DNA of 64,000 nt, from assembly GCA_001574975.1 (NCBI GenBank), contig KQ965731.1, positions 1,485,737 to 1,549,736 of the forward strand, given 5' to 3'. The notes under the pieces are model-generated. The model had not been told where the DNA came from. It was given only the letters and a program-made list of their open reading frames with translations, and searched no databases. Source of the DNA: Gonapodya prolifera JEL478. Taxonomy: Eukaryota > Monoblepharomycota > Monoblepharidomycetes > Monoblepharidales > Gonapodyaceae. Both the position numbers and the translations under genes were made by a program. Shown here piece by piece: positions 47,271 through 58,972 of the stretch. Numbering within the stretch: position 1 is the first letter of the stretch; each line of letters begins with the position of its first letter.

Positions 47271-48560
47271 CTAAGCTGTTACCGCTGCCACACCCGCACC
47301 CGCACCGTCTCTCGGCGGACCCGCAATCTCCTCCACAAAGTCCACAATCATATTAATCACTTTCGCATCTCGCAGGATCCGCTGATGACCCAACCCCTCC
47401 GTCTCCACATACCGGAACTCAAACTTGGCAAACTCGTCGTCCGCGCCACCTGCACCCTCACGCGCCTTCTGCCGCTCATCGACGATTGCTTGCGCGACCG
47501 CGACGATGTTTCGGGAGTTGGACACGTTGACTTCCTTGTCTGCGCTGTCGTGGATGAAGAGGACGGGCACGTTGATGTTCTTGATGTGTTGAGACGTCAC
47601 GATGGTTTTGACGTCCACTGGGAAGTGGGAACGGTCACGTGAGCTTCTTGTCCACTTCCCCTCCTCCACCTCCACCCCCCCAAAAAGTGAACTCACAATC
47701 TGCGGTCCGTTTCTGCAACTCGGGCAGCAAGAGCTCGGCCGCCGCCGTCCCGGAAACACCGACCATCTCGCCAAACAAGTTCAAAAAGTCAACTGCTGAA
47801 TCCTGTGTCCCCACAACCGCGATGCGTTCCAGCTTGTCAAGGTACGGCGAGCGGCGACACAGTGACGCAAAGAAGATGCTTACGAGGGCGCCCATCGAGT
47901 GCCCGATCAGGATGTTGGGGTGGATACTGAAGAGCAAGAACAAGAATAAAAACCGAGGTGAAGGTCAAGGTCTGCCCGGTTTGTCATCGGGACTTGTTCT
48001 GCGCGAACTCACCTGTTGGCGCGTATCAAGGCCTCGAGGGCGTTAGAGAAGGTTACGGGATTGGCAATGTCGCCGGGCGAAGCGCCGCATGCGGGCATGT
48101 CCAACGCAATGACTCTGTAGCCGCGAGCGGCAAGAAGGGGTATCAAGGCGTAGAATTGCGTGGCTGCACTCGGGAAGAGATGGGACGGTGAATGAGTCAG
48201 CTACACAGTAGGCCAGGTTGTGTCTTGGCAACCATTGTGTGACACACCTCGACCCGAGTATCCATGAATGAGTACCGCTGTCCCCTTCCCACCATCTTCC
48301 GGTCCGTACTCGTATCCTTGAAGCCAGGTCTGGCACTCGTAGGACGTACTGGGCGTGAAGAAGTCCTCGGTCATGGGTGCCAGCTCGAACTTCTTCACCC
48401 GCGCGAGCGCCTCGGACTGCTTCTCCGCCTCGGGTATGGGCCGTTTCTGCGTCTGCCCGAACATGTCCACGACCCGTTTTGCAGTGTAGTCGGGGAAGAG
48501 ATAGCCCATGACGCACATTTGCGCCCGGAAGAGTTTCTGCGCGAGTGTTAGTTCCACCAT
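47271..48560 (-). CDS. Alpha/beta hydrolase, copy 1 of three
   Basis: MVELTLAQKLFRAQMCVMGY starts the gene; CQTWLQGYEYGPEDGGKG leads into AVLIHGYSGRG, the oxyanion loop. Then QFYALIPLLAARGYRVIALD and ILIGHSMGALVSIFFA with a canonical G-x-S-x-G nucleophile elbow. NVPVLFIHDSADKEVNVS gives the catalytic Asp and VETEGLGHQRILRDAKV the His. The protein ends in an Ala/Gly-rich tail at 47271. Less similar to copies 2 and 3 than they are to each other, but the exon layout is the same (introns near 48200, 47980, 47690). Likely a small-molecule or lipid esterase. Confidence 0.8.
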
Positions 48561-48994
48561 GATGGGGGAGTTGTGTTGGGTGGGGGTGTGGTTTCTGGAG
48601 GGGATGTGGCAACGATGGCAGGCGCTCTCAGTCTTTTGCGATAGGAATCGACGATTGCTGCATATGAAACCCCGGTGCTTTATTCACTTGGGCCGAACAG
48701 TTCAGAGCTCTTATACAGCATACTGGCGTGCGTCCTCAAACAAGGAGACGGTGGCTGCCAGCAAAAGAATGATCCGGAATAATGAAATATAACTGGAAGT
48801 ATCTGCCCTTGACCCCTCGTCAGTGGACCGGCACGTAAATGGTGGGGGAAGACCAAGGCAAGAGAGAAAATATTCCGGTCAATATATTGGACATGTATAT
48901 ATACCCCTCAAGGGCCAAATCTAATGAATTCTACGCAGTAACATTGTCCCGCTCTGTAATTCTAGAGGGCAGAAGAACATCATCTCTCCCTGCA
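48561..48994. other. Spacer and 3' flank of hydrolase copy 2
   Basis: Contains the start (about 48911) of the duplicated unit shared with 51040. No extra gene supported. Confidence 0.5.
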
Positions 48995-50458
48995 TCACAG
49001 CATCGCAGCATCACCTCGCATCGTCCCCACTCCTGCGGCCTGCGGCTTTTGAAGGAACCTTATTCCACTCTCATCCACAAAATCCAACACCATCTCCACA
49101 ACCTTCGCATCCACAAGAATCCGCTTATGTCCCAGCCCCTCTGTCTCCACGTACCGCAACTCCAACGCGCGTGCGTGCCCAGACGAGTTTGCGTTTTTGT
49201 CGTGGCGGTGCGCGACGGACAGTTTCTGCGCCGACGCTGCGATGGTTCGCGATGCAGAAACGGGGACCTCTTTGTCCTTGGAATCATGCACGAGTAGAAG
49301 GCGTGTGGAGAGCTTGTCGAGCATACTCGATGTGGTGAAGTCGACGGAAACTGAAAAGGAACGAAAATCGAGTCGTAAGACGTGAAACCCAACTCTTTCG
49401 TTGCGGGATGCTCCAGAAGTGCAGCTCATCCGACACTCACATGTATCTCCCATCCGAACCTGCAACTCTTCCCTCAACAGCTTACTGGCTCTAGACCCGC
49501 CGACGCCAACGGCATTGCCGAAACCGCTCAAGGCATTCAGGAGCGATTCGGGCGGGCTGATCGCCACCAGACTGCTCAGTCGGTCGAGATACGGCGAGCG
49601 CCGGCAGTAAGCGGCAAAGAGCAGGGCAGAGCCGGCTCCCATGGAGTGCGCGATGATGCTTGACGGGTGGATGCTAGAATGCGGCATGTGCAAGTGAACG
49701 GGGTATTGTACGTGTCCAAGTGAAAAAATGAATGGGAGGCGTCGAACATCAACCACTTAAAAGTCCGCGCACGCACTCATTAGCCCTCACAAACGCTTCC
49801 AGCGCATTCGCGAACACGACTGGGTTGGAGTACACTCCCGGCGACCCCCCACATCCCGGCATATCCAGCGCAATGACGCGGTAGCCCCGCTGGACGAGGG
49901 GTTGAAGAAAGGCGTGGAATTGTAAGGCTGTGTTATGGTAGAGATGTTATGAGCACCATGAAAATTGTACCATGAACGAAAAAGAGAATGGCACTTGGCA
50001 GTGGCAGTACGTACCTCGCCCTGAGAATCCATGCACGAACACAACGGTTCCTTTCAGGGTCGCGGTGGGGGTTTCGAACTCGTACCCCCTGAGCCACGGC
50101 GGGATGTCGAAGTTTGTGCATGGCGTGTCGAACGCGCGGGAGAGAGGCGCGAGCGGGAAGTTGCGCACGCGAGCAGAGGAGTCGCATAGACGCTCGACTT
50201 GGGGGGCTGGGATGCTGGGGGGGGGGGGATGGGGGAGGAATAGAGGGGCATCGTGCGGGCACGAGCATGCCACGGAATATCAATCAAATCTTTTCAAAAT
50301 CCCACTCCGATACTACAAGACCAACAAGAGACTCACCGGTACGTCCGCGAAAACAGCTCCACGACTCTTCGGGCGGCTGCTCGTGGAAACAGTTGTGCGA
50401 AGGCGTACATGAACCACCGACCGAGCTGGAACCTGTAGTACGATATGACGGCCCCCAT
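48995..50458 (-). CDS. Alpha/beta hydrolase, copy 2 of three
   Basis: Starts MGAVISYYRFQLGRWFMYAF, an amphipathic or membrane-leaning N-terminus not in copy 1. TVVFVHGFSGRG is the oxyanion loop; QRGYRVIALDMPGCGGSPG and SIIAHSMGAGSALLFA follow, the latter with A-H-S-M-G in place of G-H-S-M-G. RLLLVHDSKDKEVPVSASR carries the Asp and VETEGLGHKRILVDAKV the His. It ends QAAGVGTMRGDAAML. Four to five introns. Lies in the 2.0 kb duplicated unit A and is the closest relative of copy 3. Confidence 0.8.
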
Positions 50459-50669
50459 TGTGGAGGGGAGTGGAGGGAGCGGTAAAATAAGAGCGGTGAG
50501 GGGAGAGGAGAGAGGCCACAGAGGTGGGATCTGGCGAGTTTTATGCGTGCGCATCGGTGGGAACAATTGCATTGTTGCGGAGTGGTCTGGAGTGGTCAAA
50601 CAGAAATGATATATTTATGGGATGATTTCACAGATCGCCGATTTGCGCGGTGCCTTTTTTTTAGAGCAC

Positions 50670-50917
50670 ACGTACACGTGTGAAGATGTCGCGCCGTGCG
50701 ATTGAGAGACGTCCAGGGGTGGTACAACGGATGCGTAATATTAATACGATGATTTCACAGCTCGCTCGCTTAACGGCACGCAATTTTCTCACGACTGCAA
50801 GTGCAAAGATGATTTGCAGTGAGGTTGGAAAGCCACACCGCGTTTCGTTGAGTGTTTTGCGTTGATTGCCATTTCCAGAATGTCTATTGCTCTGGCACAC
50901 ACACGGTCAATACCTCG
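50670..50917 (-). promoter_or_regulatory. Conserved upstream block of hydrolase copy 2 with CACGTG E-box
   Basis: Sequence acgtacacgtgtgaagat and the following 230 bases align with 52869-53104 upstream of copy 3. It contains CACGTG at 50675-50680, about 215 bases before the ATG, a bHLH-type site. It could be conserved for regulation or simply reflect recent duplication. Confidence 0.5.
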
Positions 50918-51154
50918 ATCCTCTTCCCACCATTCGTCAATACCTTGTTCCACCTATTCTTATGTGCCCTTAATCAGGGAGAATGGAGGCTGAATCAGAA
51001 GTACCACAAAATTATTATATTATTGATATCCATCATCGGGCGGCCAAAATCTGATGAATTTAATGTAGTGGAATTGTCCCGCTCTGTCATCCTGAAACGC
51101 AGAACATGTGCATCTCAGCATCAGGTCCTCACCCCTGCCGGCCACTGCTGCTAC

Positions 51155-52677
51155 TTATTGGTCCCGCGTCTCATCAACAAAATCCAACACCATCTCCACA
51201 ATATTCGCATCCACCAGAATGCGCTTGTGTCCCAGCCCCTCTGTCTCCACGTACCGGAACTTCAACTGTCGCGGTTGCCAAGAAGAGTTTGCGGTTTCGT
51301 CGCGGCTGTGTTCTTGATCAACGACGTTCTGCGCCGACGCTGCGATCGCTCTCGATGCCGAAACGGGGACCTCCTTGTCCTTGGAGTCGTGCACGAGTAG
51401 GATGCGTGTGGACAGCTTGTCAAGGAGACTCGATGTGGTGAAGTCCACAGAAACTGAAAAGATCAGACGTCAACCCCATCTTTTTCGTTGCGGGATACAA
51501 CATGCAGCTCATCACACGCACACGTATCTCCCATCCGACCCTGTAACTCTTCCCTCAACAGCTTACTGGCTCTGGATCCGCCGACGCCCACAATATCTCC
51601 AAACCCGTACAAAACATTGAGGAGCGATTCGGGCGGACTGATCGCCACCAGACTGCTCAATCGGTCAAGGTACGGCGAGTGCTGGCAGTAAGAGGCAAAG
51701 AGAAGTGTGGAGCTGGCCCCCATGGAGTGCGCGATGACGCACGACGGGTTGATGCTGTAAATGCGACGCGTTTGAGAGTGAACGGGTGCGAACGAAAGGG
51801 TTCCCGGGTGGTGGGACGTATGAGTGAACGGGTGCGAGTGAATCAGTGCCGGGGGCGTTTGGAACGGGGGGGGGGGNGGGGCGGGATAGTGAGTGAACGG
51901 GAGCGATTGACCGTGCAAGTGAGCGGGAGAGAGCACAGTGCAAGTAAGCTTGTGAACGGGGTGTGCATAACCGCAGCAAAGTTTGCTCAACGCACTCGTT
52001 AGCCCTGACAAAGGCTTCCAGCGCGTTCGCGAACACGACCAGGTTGGCGGACTCTCCCGGCGACCCCCCACATCCCGGCATGTCCAGTGCAATCACACGG
52101 TAGCCCCGTTGCGCGAGGGGCTGAAGAAACGCGTGGAATTGCGTGGCTGTGGAGAGGGTGGGTTCCAATTTCCATGCGCATGAGTACCACAGGAAGAAGT
52201 GTAAGATGAATAAAGAAAGAGAAAGGCACTTGGCAACACGTACGCACCTCGTCCCGAGAATCCATGCACGAACACAACGGTTCCTTTCGGGGTCCCCACG
52301 TTTTGGGGTTCGAACTCGTACCCCTTGATCCACGGCGGGATCTGGAAGTTGGTGCACGGTGTGTCGAACGCGCGAGAGAGAGGCGCGAGCAAAAAGTTGC
52401 GCACGCGGGCGGAAGATTCGCACAGGCGCTCGATTTTGGGGGGTGGGATGCTTGAAGGGGGAGGTTCGGGTTGGGATTGACACCGGCCGATTACATACCA
52501 ATCGAGTCTTTTCCAAATCCCACATCAATGGTCGTAGACCAATAAAAAGGCTCACCGGTACGTCCGTTGGAACAGCTCCACGACTCGCCGGGCGGCTGCC
52601 CTTGGAAACAGTTGGGCGAAGGCGAACATGAGCCACCGACCGAGATGAAACTTGTAGTACGATATGACGGCCCCCAT
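51155..52677 (-). CDS. Alpha/beta hydrolase, copy 3 of three
   Basis: Starts MGAVISYYKFHLGRWLMFAF, nearly identical to copy 2. TVVFVHGFSGRG, QRGYRVIALDMPGCGGSPG and SCVIAHSMGASSTLLFA follow, again with A-H-S-M-G. RILLVHDSKDKEVPVSASRA gives the Asp and VETEGLGHKRILVDANI the His. It ends DFVDETRDQ, shorter than copy 2 because the C-terminal tail has diverged. The intron at about 51760-51995 is longer than in copy 2 and carries purine-rich repeats and the G tract. Confidence 0.8.
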
Positions 52678-52868
52678 TGTGGAGAGGAGTGCAGCGGAGC
52701 GGGGAGAAAATGAGAGGGGAGACGGGGAGACGGGAGAGGGGAGAGGCCACAGAGGTGTACCTGATGGAGGGAGGGTCTTTCGCTCGGAAGAATAATTGCT
52801 TTGACAGGTGCCAAAACTAAACAAAGATTTGCACCATTTATAAGCCGGTATGCGCGCAGCGGTTTATT

Positions 52869-53104
52869 ACGTACACGTGTGAAGATAACGCGCGGTGTAA
52901 TGGGAGGCCGGCCGTCGTGGAACACAAGTAGAATATTAATACTGTGATTCGCAGCTCGCAGAATCGCACGCAATTTATCGAGTCCGCGAGTGCAAAGATG
53001 ACGTGCGGTGCGGGTGAGACATCACCACGCGTTCGTTGATTGGTTGTGTTGATTGTCCATCCCAGCGTGTCCATTGCAGAGGCACACAAGCCGTCAATAC
53101 CTCG
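52869..53104 (-). promoter_or_regulatory. Conserved upstream block of hydrolase copy 3 with CACGTG E-box
   Basis: Counterpart of the block at 50670-50917. CACGTG lies at 52874-52879, about 197 bases before the ATG. Retained among surrounding substitutions. Confidence 0.5.
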
Positions 53105-53234
53105 TCCCACCCTTCCTCAGCGCTCACGACACACTCATCGCCCTCGCCACGCGCTGACCGGTTCGAAAGCACGCTTCGCACAGAATCTCGCTGTCTTGTC
53201 CTGTTTTCATATGCCCCAATTTATTCATCAAACA

Positions 53235-54275
53235 TCAACCGTCACACGATATCCGCCAACCCACCCCCACGACGACAGGAGCCTCACCTTTGAGTATGGC
53301 AGGCGGTCCACACTTGGAGCACAGCATCCCGCTCTCACACGCTCTGCACAGCGCGCCCCCGAGTGCTGTCAGCGCCGAGAGGCCCGGGTCGCATACGATG
53401 CAGCCGGGAAGCAGCCGGATGCAGTAGGAGCACGTGCGCGGGGCGGAGAATGCGGTGTGGTAGGCGCAGGCATGTGCTTTCACTCCGCACGTGGCACATC
53501 GGTCTCCCGTGCCGCCATTGTAGCTCAATAATCTGCCGCAATCCTCGGCTGCACATGTCGGCGTGCTGAGTGATTCAGGGGGTACGTTGAGGCGGCCCCA
53601 GGCCCCGGATGTGGGAGACATCCATGTGACGTGTCCGTGGACGGTGTAGAGGTTCATGAGGTTGACACCGACGATGCCGAGCTTCCGGAGAGATCGCTTC
53701 AGCAGAGGTGCAGGCGCGCCCCATTGTGGGGTGTCGCGCGGAGTCTCCATCGACAGAACCATATGTGGACCAGCGTCGCGAGTCGATCGTGGAGCCGGCG
53801 CAGCACCAGTAGCAGGAGCAGGGTCGACCATGTAGGTGCTGCAGATTTCGCGCAGATCCCGCTCGGACATTATGACGTCGTGGCAGTGGCACACCGACAG
53901 CTCCTGCAGCTCGCTGAGGCCCTCGAGCGCCAGTCGCACGCCGCGCATGGTGACTCTGGACACGTCGAGGACCATTTTTTTCACGGCGTGTGGGTTCCCG
54001 CAACGATTGAGTTGATTTAAGAGATAGGAAACCGTCCTGTCGCCCACGCGCTCGATGTTGCAACGTCCGGCGGGGTCTACATTCCGGAGTGCGAACTGGC
54101 TTGCGTAAAAATCGAGGGATGAGATTAGCGAGGGCTCGGAAAGAACGAATTGACGGTGTGCGGTGGACGAGGATGCGAAGAGGAGCAACGACGACAGCGG
54201 AAGCCACAGCAGCACGCGGCACAAGAGCTCTGGGGGGAGTGACTGGAGACGGGCTGCGGGTGTAGTGTCGGTCAT
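53235..54275 (-). CDS. F-box protein with cysteine-rich C-terminus
   Basis: MTDTTPAARLQSLPPELLCR with VLLWLPLSSLLLFASSST is a clear F-box (residues 8-50), the Skp1-binding module. LALEGLSELQELSVCHC suggests one leucine-rich repeat. The last 110 residues are Cys-rich: CAAEDCGRLL, CATCGVKAHACAYH, CSYCIRLLPGCIVC, CRACESGMLCSKCG, likely zinc-binding. One continuous open frame of 346 residues. The last codons (KGEAPVVVGVGW) follow a GTGAGG, so a further exon is possible. Probable substrate receptor of an SCF ubiquitin ligase; target unknown. Confidence 0.75.
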   Translation of the reverse strand: MTDTTPAARLQSLPPELLCRVLLWLPLSSLLLFASSSTAHRQFVLSEPSLISSLDFYASQFALRNVDPAGRCNIERVGDRTVSYLLNQLNRCGNPHAVKKMVLDVSRVTMRGVRLALEGLSELQELSVCHCHDVIMSERDLREICSTYMVDPAPATGAAPAPRSTRDAGPHMVLSMETPRDTPQWGAPAPLLKRSLRKLGIVGVNLMNLYTVHGHVTWMSPTSGAWGRLNVPPESLSTPTCAAEDCGRLLSYNGGTGDRCATCGVKAHACAYHTAFSAPRTCSYCIRLLPGCIVCDPGLSALTALGGALCRACESGMLCSKCGPPAILKGEAPVVVGVGWRISCDG

Positions 54276-54453
54276 GGCTGATTAGCTGCCAGGATCACGA
54301 GGGAGAGGGTTCAAGTGACCGCGGCAAGACACTACCACAGAAGTCATCGCCTGTGTCCACCTCAGAGCAGGAGTCGAGTGCTTACTTAGTTTCTTCCTTT
54401 CTGCAGTACACTATGTCTCATGTCATAATGATCCCATTGCATGCCGCTATAAA

Positions 54454-56521
54454 CTAAACCTCGCTCATCAGCACCCTCCATTTCCTCTGCACAGCCTTCA
54501 TCTCAGTTACCACTCGTCTCTTTGCATCATGGTACTTGCGAACACGCTCGTCTCCCGACGGAGCCACCACCCGTTCCGCCGGCGCTGACCCCATCAGCAG
54601 CATCGTGGAGAGAAATGTCGGCGGAGGAGATTCGGGTGGACTGCTGCTGACACGGTGTGCATGCGCCGCACAGATGGCGGAGCCAATAAGAGGAGAGGAA
54701 GTGGAGGACGGGGGGACAATGAGAGGTCGGCCTTGCACCACATCGTGTAAGCGTGAGTTCCCGACCACACTCCTCCATGCGAAAGTGGCCCTTACCAGTC
54801 ACGTCCGCAACCGTCCGACAAAAAAGGTCGTTCGCGGCAATGCCCCCACACGCCACCAGTTCACGGATGGCGTAGCCTTCCTTGCCGTCCCCCTTTTCAA
54901 TCGCGTCCAGAACGTCGGCGAAGCCGTATGCGAGGCCCTGCAGGCATGAAAGATACTCAAGGGCGAGATGGTCGATCGAGTTTGCAGGATGGAGTCCAAG
55001 TCCCGACACCGCCCCAAGGAGGTGCGGGTCGGGGTCGGGAGAGCGTAGCCCCAGGAACGTGGGAAGTGTATGGAGATGGCGAGTGAGAAACCCTATGGCC
55101 AAGTCGGGTGAGAACACAATCGCGAAGCCAGCTCATTGACAGCCTTACTCTCGTCCTCTACAGCTTCCCGCTCTGTCATCGTTCGCAAATGCCGATTAAG
55201 GAACTCATGCACCGAAACACCCGCCTCTTCAGCAGCACCCTTGAGCGAGTCATATGCCGCCGACGTCGTCAGTACATGGTCAATTGCAGCGCCCGTGAGG
55301 CTCTGCCCGCCTTCCGCACACCACGCGCCCTCCAGTCCAAGCACGCCCCCATACGGTCCCCACACGCCGGGAACATCAACCGCGCCAGCGCGTGACGCGA
55401 GAAAGCACGCCGACGTGCCCAAAATCGCTACGAGGCGGCCATGAAGCGCCGCTGCAGAATCCGCCCCAGCCTCCACATTGGCAAGACCGCGTCCGCCACC
55501 GCCAGAACCGACTGCAACACACCCAACCCACCCCGCGTGCGCGTCCACCATCCCCGCGGCCACGACGGTGCGCGTCGGGTCGAGCCCCATTGCAGATGCC
55601 GCATCCGGGCTCAGGGGGCGCAGGGGGGTTCCCGGCGGCACAAACACCGTTCCTGCTGGATGGTGCGCCGCGGGGTCGGCCGGGGCAATCTCGGGGAGTC
55701 CAATCGCGGCAAAAAAGTCCCGCGGCCATCTATCCCCCGGTCGCGCAACCCCCTGCGCCGTGGGGACTTCTGGTGGTGCAAGGCACCATTTGCAGACTGT
55801 GGAAGTGTCGGAGCGTGCGGTGGACCCGCACGCTCGGTGTGAAAGGTAGTCGCACAGGTCCCATACGGACCCTGCGGCGATGCGCGGCCAGGTGGAGGAG
55901 TTTTTGCGGAGGTGGAGGAGTTTGGAGATTTCGTGCTCGGGTGAGATGGATGAGCCAAGGTGCCGGAGCGGGCTGAAGGGGATGTGGACCTCCGTGGGTG
56001 ACGATGGAGAAAAGGGTGGCAGGAGGTAGGTGGATGTGGCCGTCAGCGCGGTTATTTGGGTGGCCTACAGGGGGGAGGGGACCGCATTCGACCTGTACTG
56101 AAACCCGATCCACCACCCCCAACGGCACGAAACAACGTCCCACCTCTTGCACGGCGCGATGATCCATCCACATCACGACATCTTGCTCCTGCCAGTCCGG
56201 ATCCGTTTCTCGCTGTCCGTCGGGGCCGATGGGCACGCCAACCCCATCCATATCGACGCAAACAAGCGAGCATGTTGCGTCAAATGAAATTGCGCGAATC
56301 AAGCGTTTGTCGATATTCGAAAGCGCCACGGCGGTGCGCACAGCGACGCACGTTTGCGTCCATATGTCGCGCGAGCTTTGTTGGAAGAAGTCAGGCTGCG
56401 GGTTGAAGATGCGGATCGTTTGCGTGGAGGAAGACACGATATGGCCAGTTTCGGAAACGACAGCCGCGCGAACGGACGCGGTGCCCACATCGACGCCAAT
56501 GAAGAATGGGGAATTAGCCAT
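54454..56521 (-). CDS. FGGY-family carbohydrate kinase (ribulokinase-like)
   Basis: MANSPFFIGVDVGTASVRAA is the N-terminal phosphate-binding segment; RAISFDATCSLVCVD and WMDHRAVQE follow, typical of FGGY kinases. The second half has VAAGMVDAHAGWVGCVAVG, RLVAILGTSACFLAS, VPGVWGPYGGVLG and EGGQSLTGAAIDHVL. The C-terminus has VACGGIAANDLFCRTVADVT, LHDVVQGRPLIVPPSSTSSP and LIGSAICAAHAH. Introns include those near 56050-56090, 55090-55130 and 54760-54790. Length (about 550 residues) and motifs match D-ribulokinase/FGGY (yeast Ydr109c type). The sugar is not certain. An upstream in-frame ATG at 56554 is possible. Confidence 0.85.
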
Positions 56522-56654
56522 CGGCTTAGTGGGCCAAAGCAGGCGTGTTTGCATATTTCAAGTGGAGTTTATTGTTGCGTTATGATCGACAGAAACTTAT
56601 AATGCAAAGACAGAAAACATGCAGTTGTGCCCAATCTACTCTGTGGATGAATGT

Positions 56655-58972
56655 TTATGACGCCATGGCAATCTCAGTCCCCTTTGGCAACTTGGCGCGC
56701 TTCACGAAAAAGGTACCAATCAAATACAAGCCCGCAAACGGAACCACCAGCAGAAAGATTTTCGAGAGGCCCTGCACGTAGGAATGAATCACGCCATCGA
56801 GCTGCTCGGGCGGAATGAGATCCACAGGTGCATGACGCAGCGCCGAGGGTGAGTTCTTGACAAACTCAACGCTGGCGCCTGGCGCGAGCTCGGCGAGGCT
56901 GCGCGTGAGCTCGTTCGAGAAAACCGAAGAGTTGATGGCAACGCCGAGCACAAAGCCGATTTGTTGCCAGAAGTTCACGTTGGCCGTCACCAGCTAGATG
57001 CGGTTAGGGTCAAAAAGGGATGGGAACGACCATGGACGCAATGGGTACGTACCGAAAGTTGATCTGCTGTGGTAGCGGCTTGTGCGGCAATCAAGATTCC
57101 TTGCCAGCTGAGACCGAGCCCTGCACAACAATAGAAAGGAGCCGATTCGTATGTGGGGGTTTCAAACGAACGTCATGCTCCAAGGCCACGCACCTCCACC
57201 AACAATAATGAGGTACCCGACCTTCTGTCCCGTCGACGAGTGCTCATTCAAGGTGTACAACAGCCCCCCACCGACAATCTCCATCACCGCGCCGGCGTAA
57301 AGAATTGGGTGGTAGTACCCGGTAGCGGTGATCACGACGCCTGCGATGATCGACAAAACTACCAGGCCCAAAATGAGCGGCAGAGTGTCGATTCCCGCCT
57401 GCACGGGGGTGTCGCCGTTGACGACCTGGAAGAAGGTCGGGGTGTAGCTGAGCANGGAAAAGAAGCTCATGCCGTTGAAGAAGGCGCAGTAGAACACGGC
57501 GGCGACGAAACGGTTACGGAATAGGGATAGGGGAATGACGGGTTCCACGGCAAAGCGGGCCTCCACNAGAAGGAAGAGGCCGAGAACGACAACTAGAGCG
57601 GGACGAGACATTGGTACANGCGCTTAAAAAGAAAGCTGGGCAAAAGAGCCAGAAACACTCACTGCCGGCGATCAGGAAGCCAATGACGAAGCCCGAGTTC
57701 CAGGNGTACTCCGTACCGCCCATGCTGAGCGCGATCAAGACAAAGACGATCCCCAGAACAAGAAGCGCTGTTCCCAAGACATCGAGCTTTTTCGCTTGGG
57801 CTTTCAAATCTCCCGAACCGACCTAGAAAGAAGATGGAGCCGGCGTAAGGCAAGGCACCAGCNNNNNNNNNNACCAAGTACTGAGGCTTACAGGAAGCTG
57901 GAGGAGGAACACGACGGCGACAAGGGTGAGCGCGCCGATGGGAAGGTTGATGTAGAAGCACCAACGCCATGAGACGCGGTCACTGGTATGTTGGAAAGTC
58001 GTGAGATTTTGGGGCAAGAGGTTCTATGACGGGGAGATTCACTCACGTAAAGGCACCACCCATGAGAGGACCAGCAACAGAAGCAAGCCCAAAGACAGCT
58101 GGAGGTGGGAAGAATCGGGTTTGTACATGGGCTAACACAGCGAGTTGAAGGCGACGAACCTCCGATGACACCCTGGTACATCGGTCGCTTTGCAATGGGG
58201 ACAATATCACTGAGATGGGTAGGAAGAAGTAAGTCGGTGAGCTGTTGAACGGTTTCATGTGTAACTCACGAGATGATAACAATGACAAGCGAGAAGATGC
58301 CACCACCGCCCAGGCCGGCGACTTCGTGTTAAAACACAAGGCGACACGGTGAGACGATCGAAAATATAAATTCTTGAACGAGTGCCACGTACTGGCCCTT
58401 CCCACGATGAGTGTGGTCATGTTAGGCGCGGCTCCACAAATAGCGGAGCCGACCTCGAATATGACGATGGCCACGATGATGACAGATTTCCGCCCGAAGA
58501 CGTCAGCCGCTTTGCCATATGTGGGAATGAATGCTGTCGCGGTCAGGAGGTATGCGGTGAAAATCCTGGGGAGAATGGGGCCGGCGGTGTCATAGATGTG
58601 ACTTGAGGCGATGTTCACATTCGGCGACGCAACGTACCATGAGAGACCGCTGAACGTTTGGAAGTCTGTGACGATTGACGGGATTGCAACGGAGAGGATT
58701 GTCTGATCCAGTGCAGCGAGGAATACCGCGAGGGCGAGACTGCGGTGGGCAATTACGTAACAAGTGAGTGCACATTCCTGGAAGGAAAACGCTGAAATCC
58801 ATGAAGCTCACCCGACAAAGAGAAGAAAGAATGCGCTGGGGGTGTACTGGGGGCCAGCGCGAGCATCGTCGGACAAGGGGACGGTGTCATCGGTGGTGGC
58901 GAACTTGGTGAGTTCGGCAGCGGGTACGTCCTCCTTCGCAGGCATGTTGAGAGTGGATTCCGTTTCTTCCAT
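56655..58972 (-). CDS. MFS transporter, DHA2 (14-helix) drug:H+ antiporter family
   Basis: [13 protein letters not shown] begins an acidic N-terminus. Motif A-like [15 protein letters not shown] and motif C-like [13 protein letters not shown] are present, as is [17 protein letters not shown], characteristic of DHA2 transporters. Further helices include [20 protein letters not shown] and [10 protein letters not shown]. The C-terminal part is [20 protein letters not shown], then [20 protein letters not shown], ending at 56655. Some ten introns. Contains single Ns at 57455, 57567, 57619 and 57705 and a run of ten Ns (57863-57872), so exons in 57400-57900 are less reliable. Likely exports toxic compounds or siderophore-like molecules. 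Confidence 0.85.
57863..57872. other. Assembly gap (10 N)
   Basis: Run of ten Ns inside or beside an intron of the MFS gene; true size unknown. Confidence 0.95.

Larger units (their letters stand above)
48911..50917. repeat. Tandem duplication unit A (about 2.0 kb)
   Basis: Begins with ggccaaatctaatgaatt and runs through hydrolase copy 2 and its upstream block to tcaatacctcg. The same order occurs in unit B at 51040-53104, including non-coding flanks. Confidence 0.7.
51040..53104. repeat. Tandem duplication unit B (about 2.06 kb)
   Basis: Direct counterpart of unit A, covering hydrolase copy 3 plus both flanks. Divergence is greatest in introns; an intron of copy 3 holds a G tract with one N (51877). 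Confidence 0.7.
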
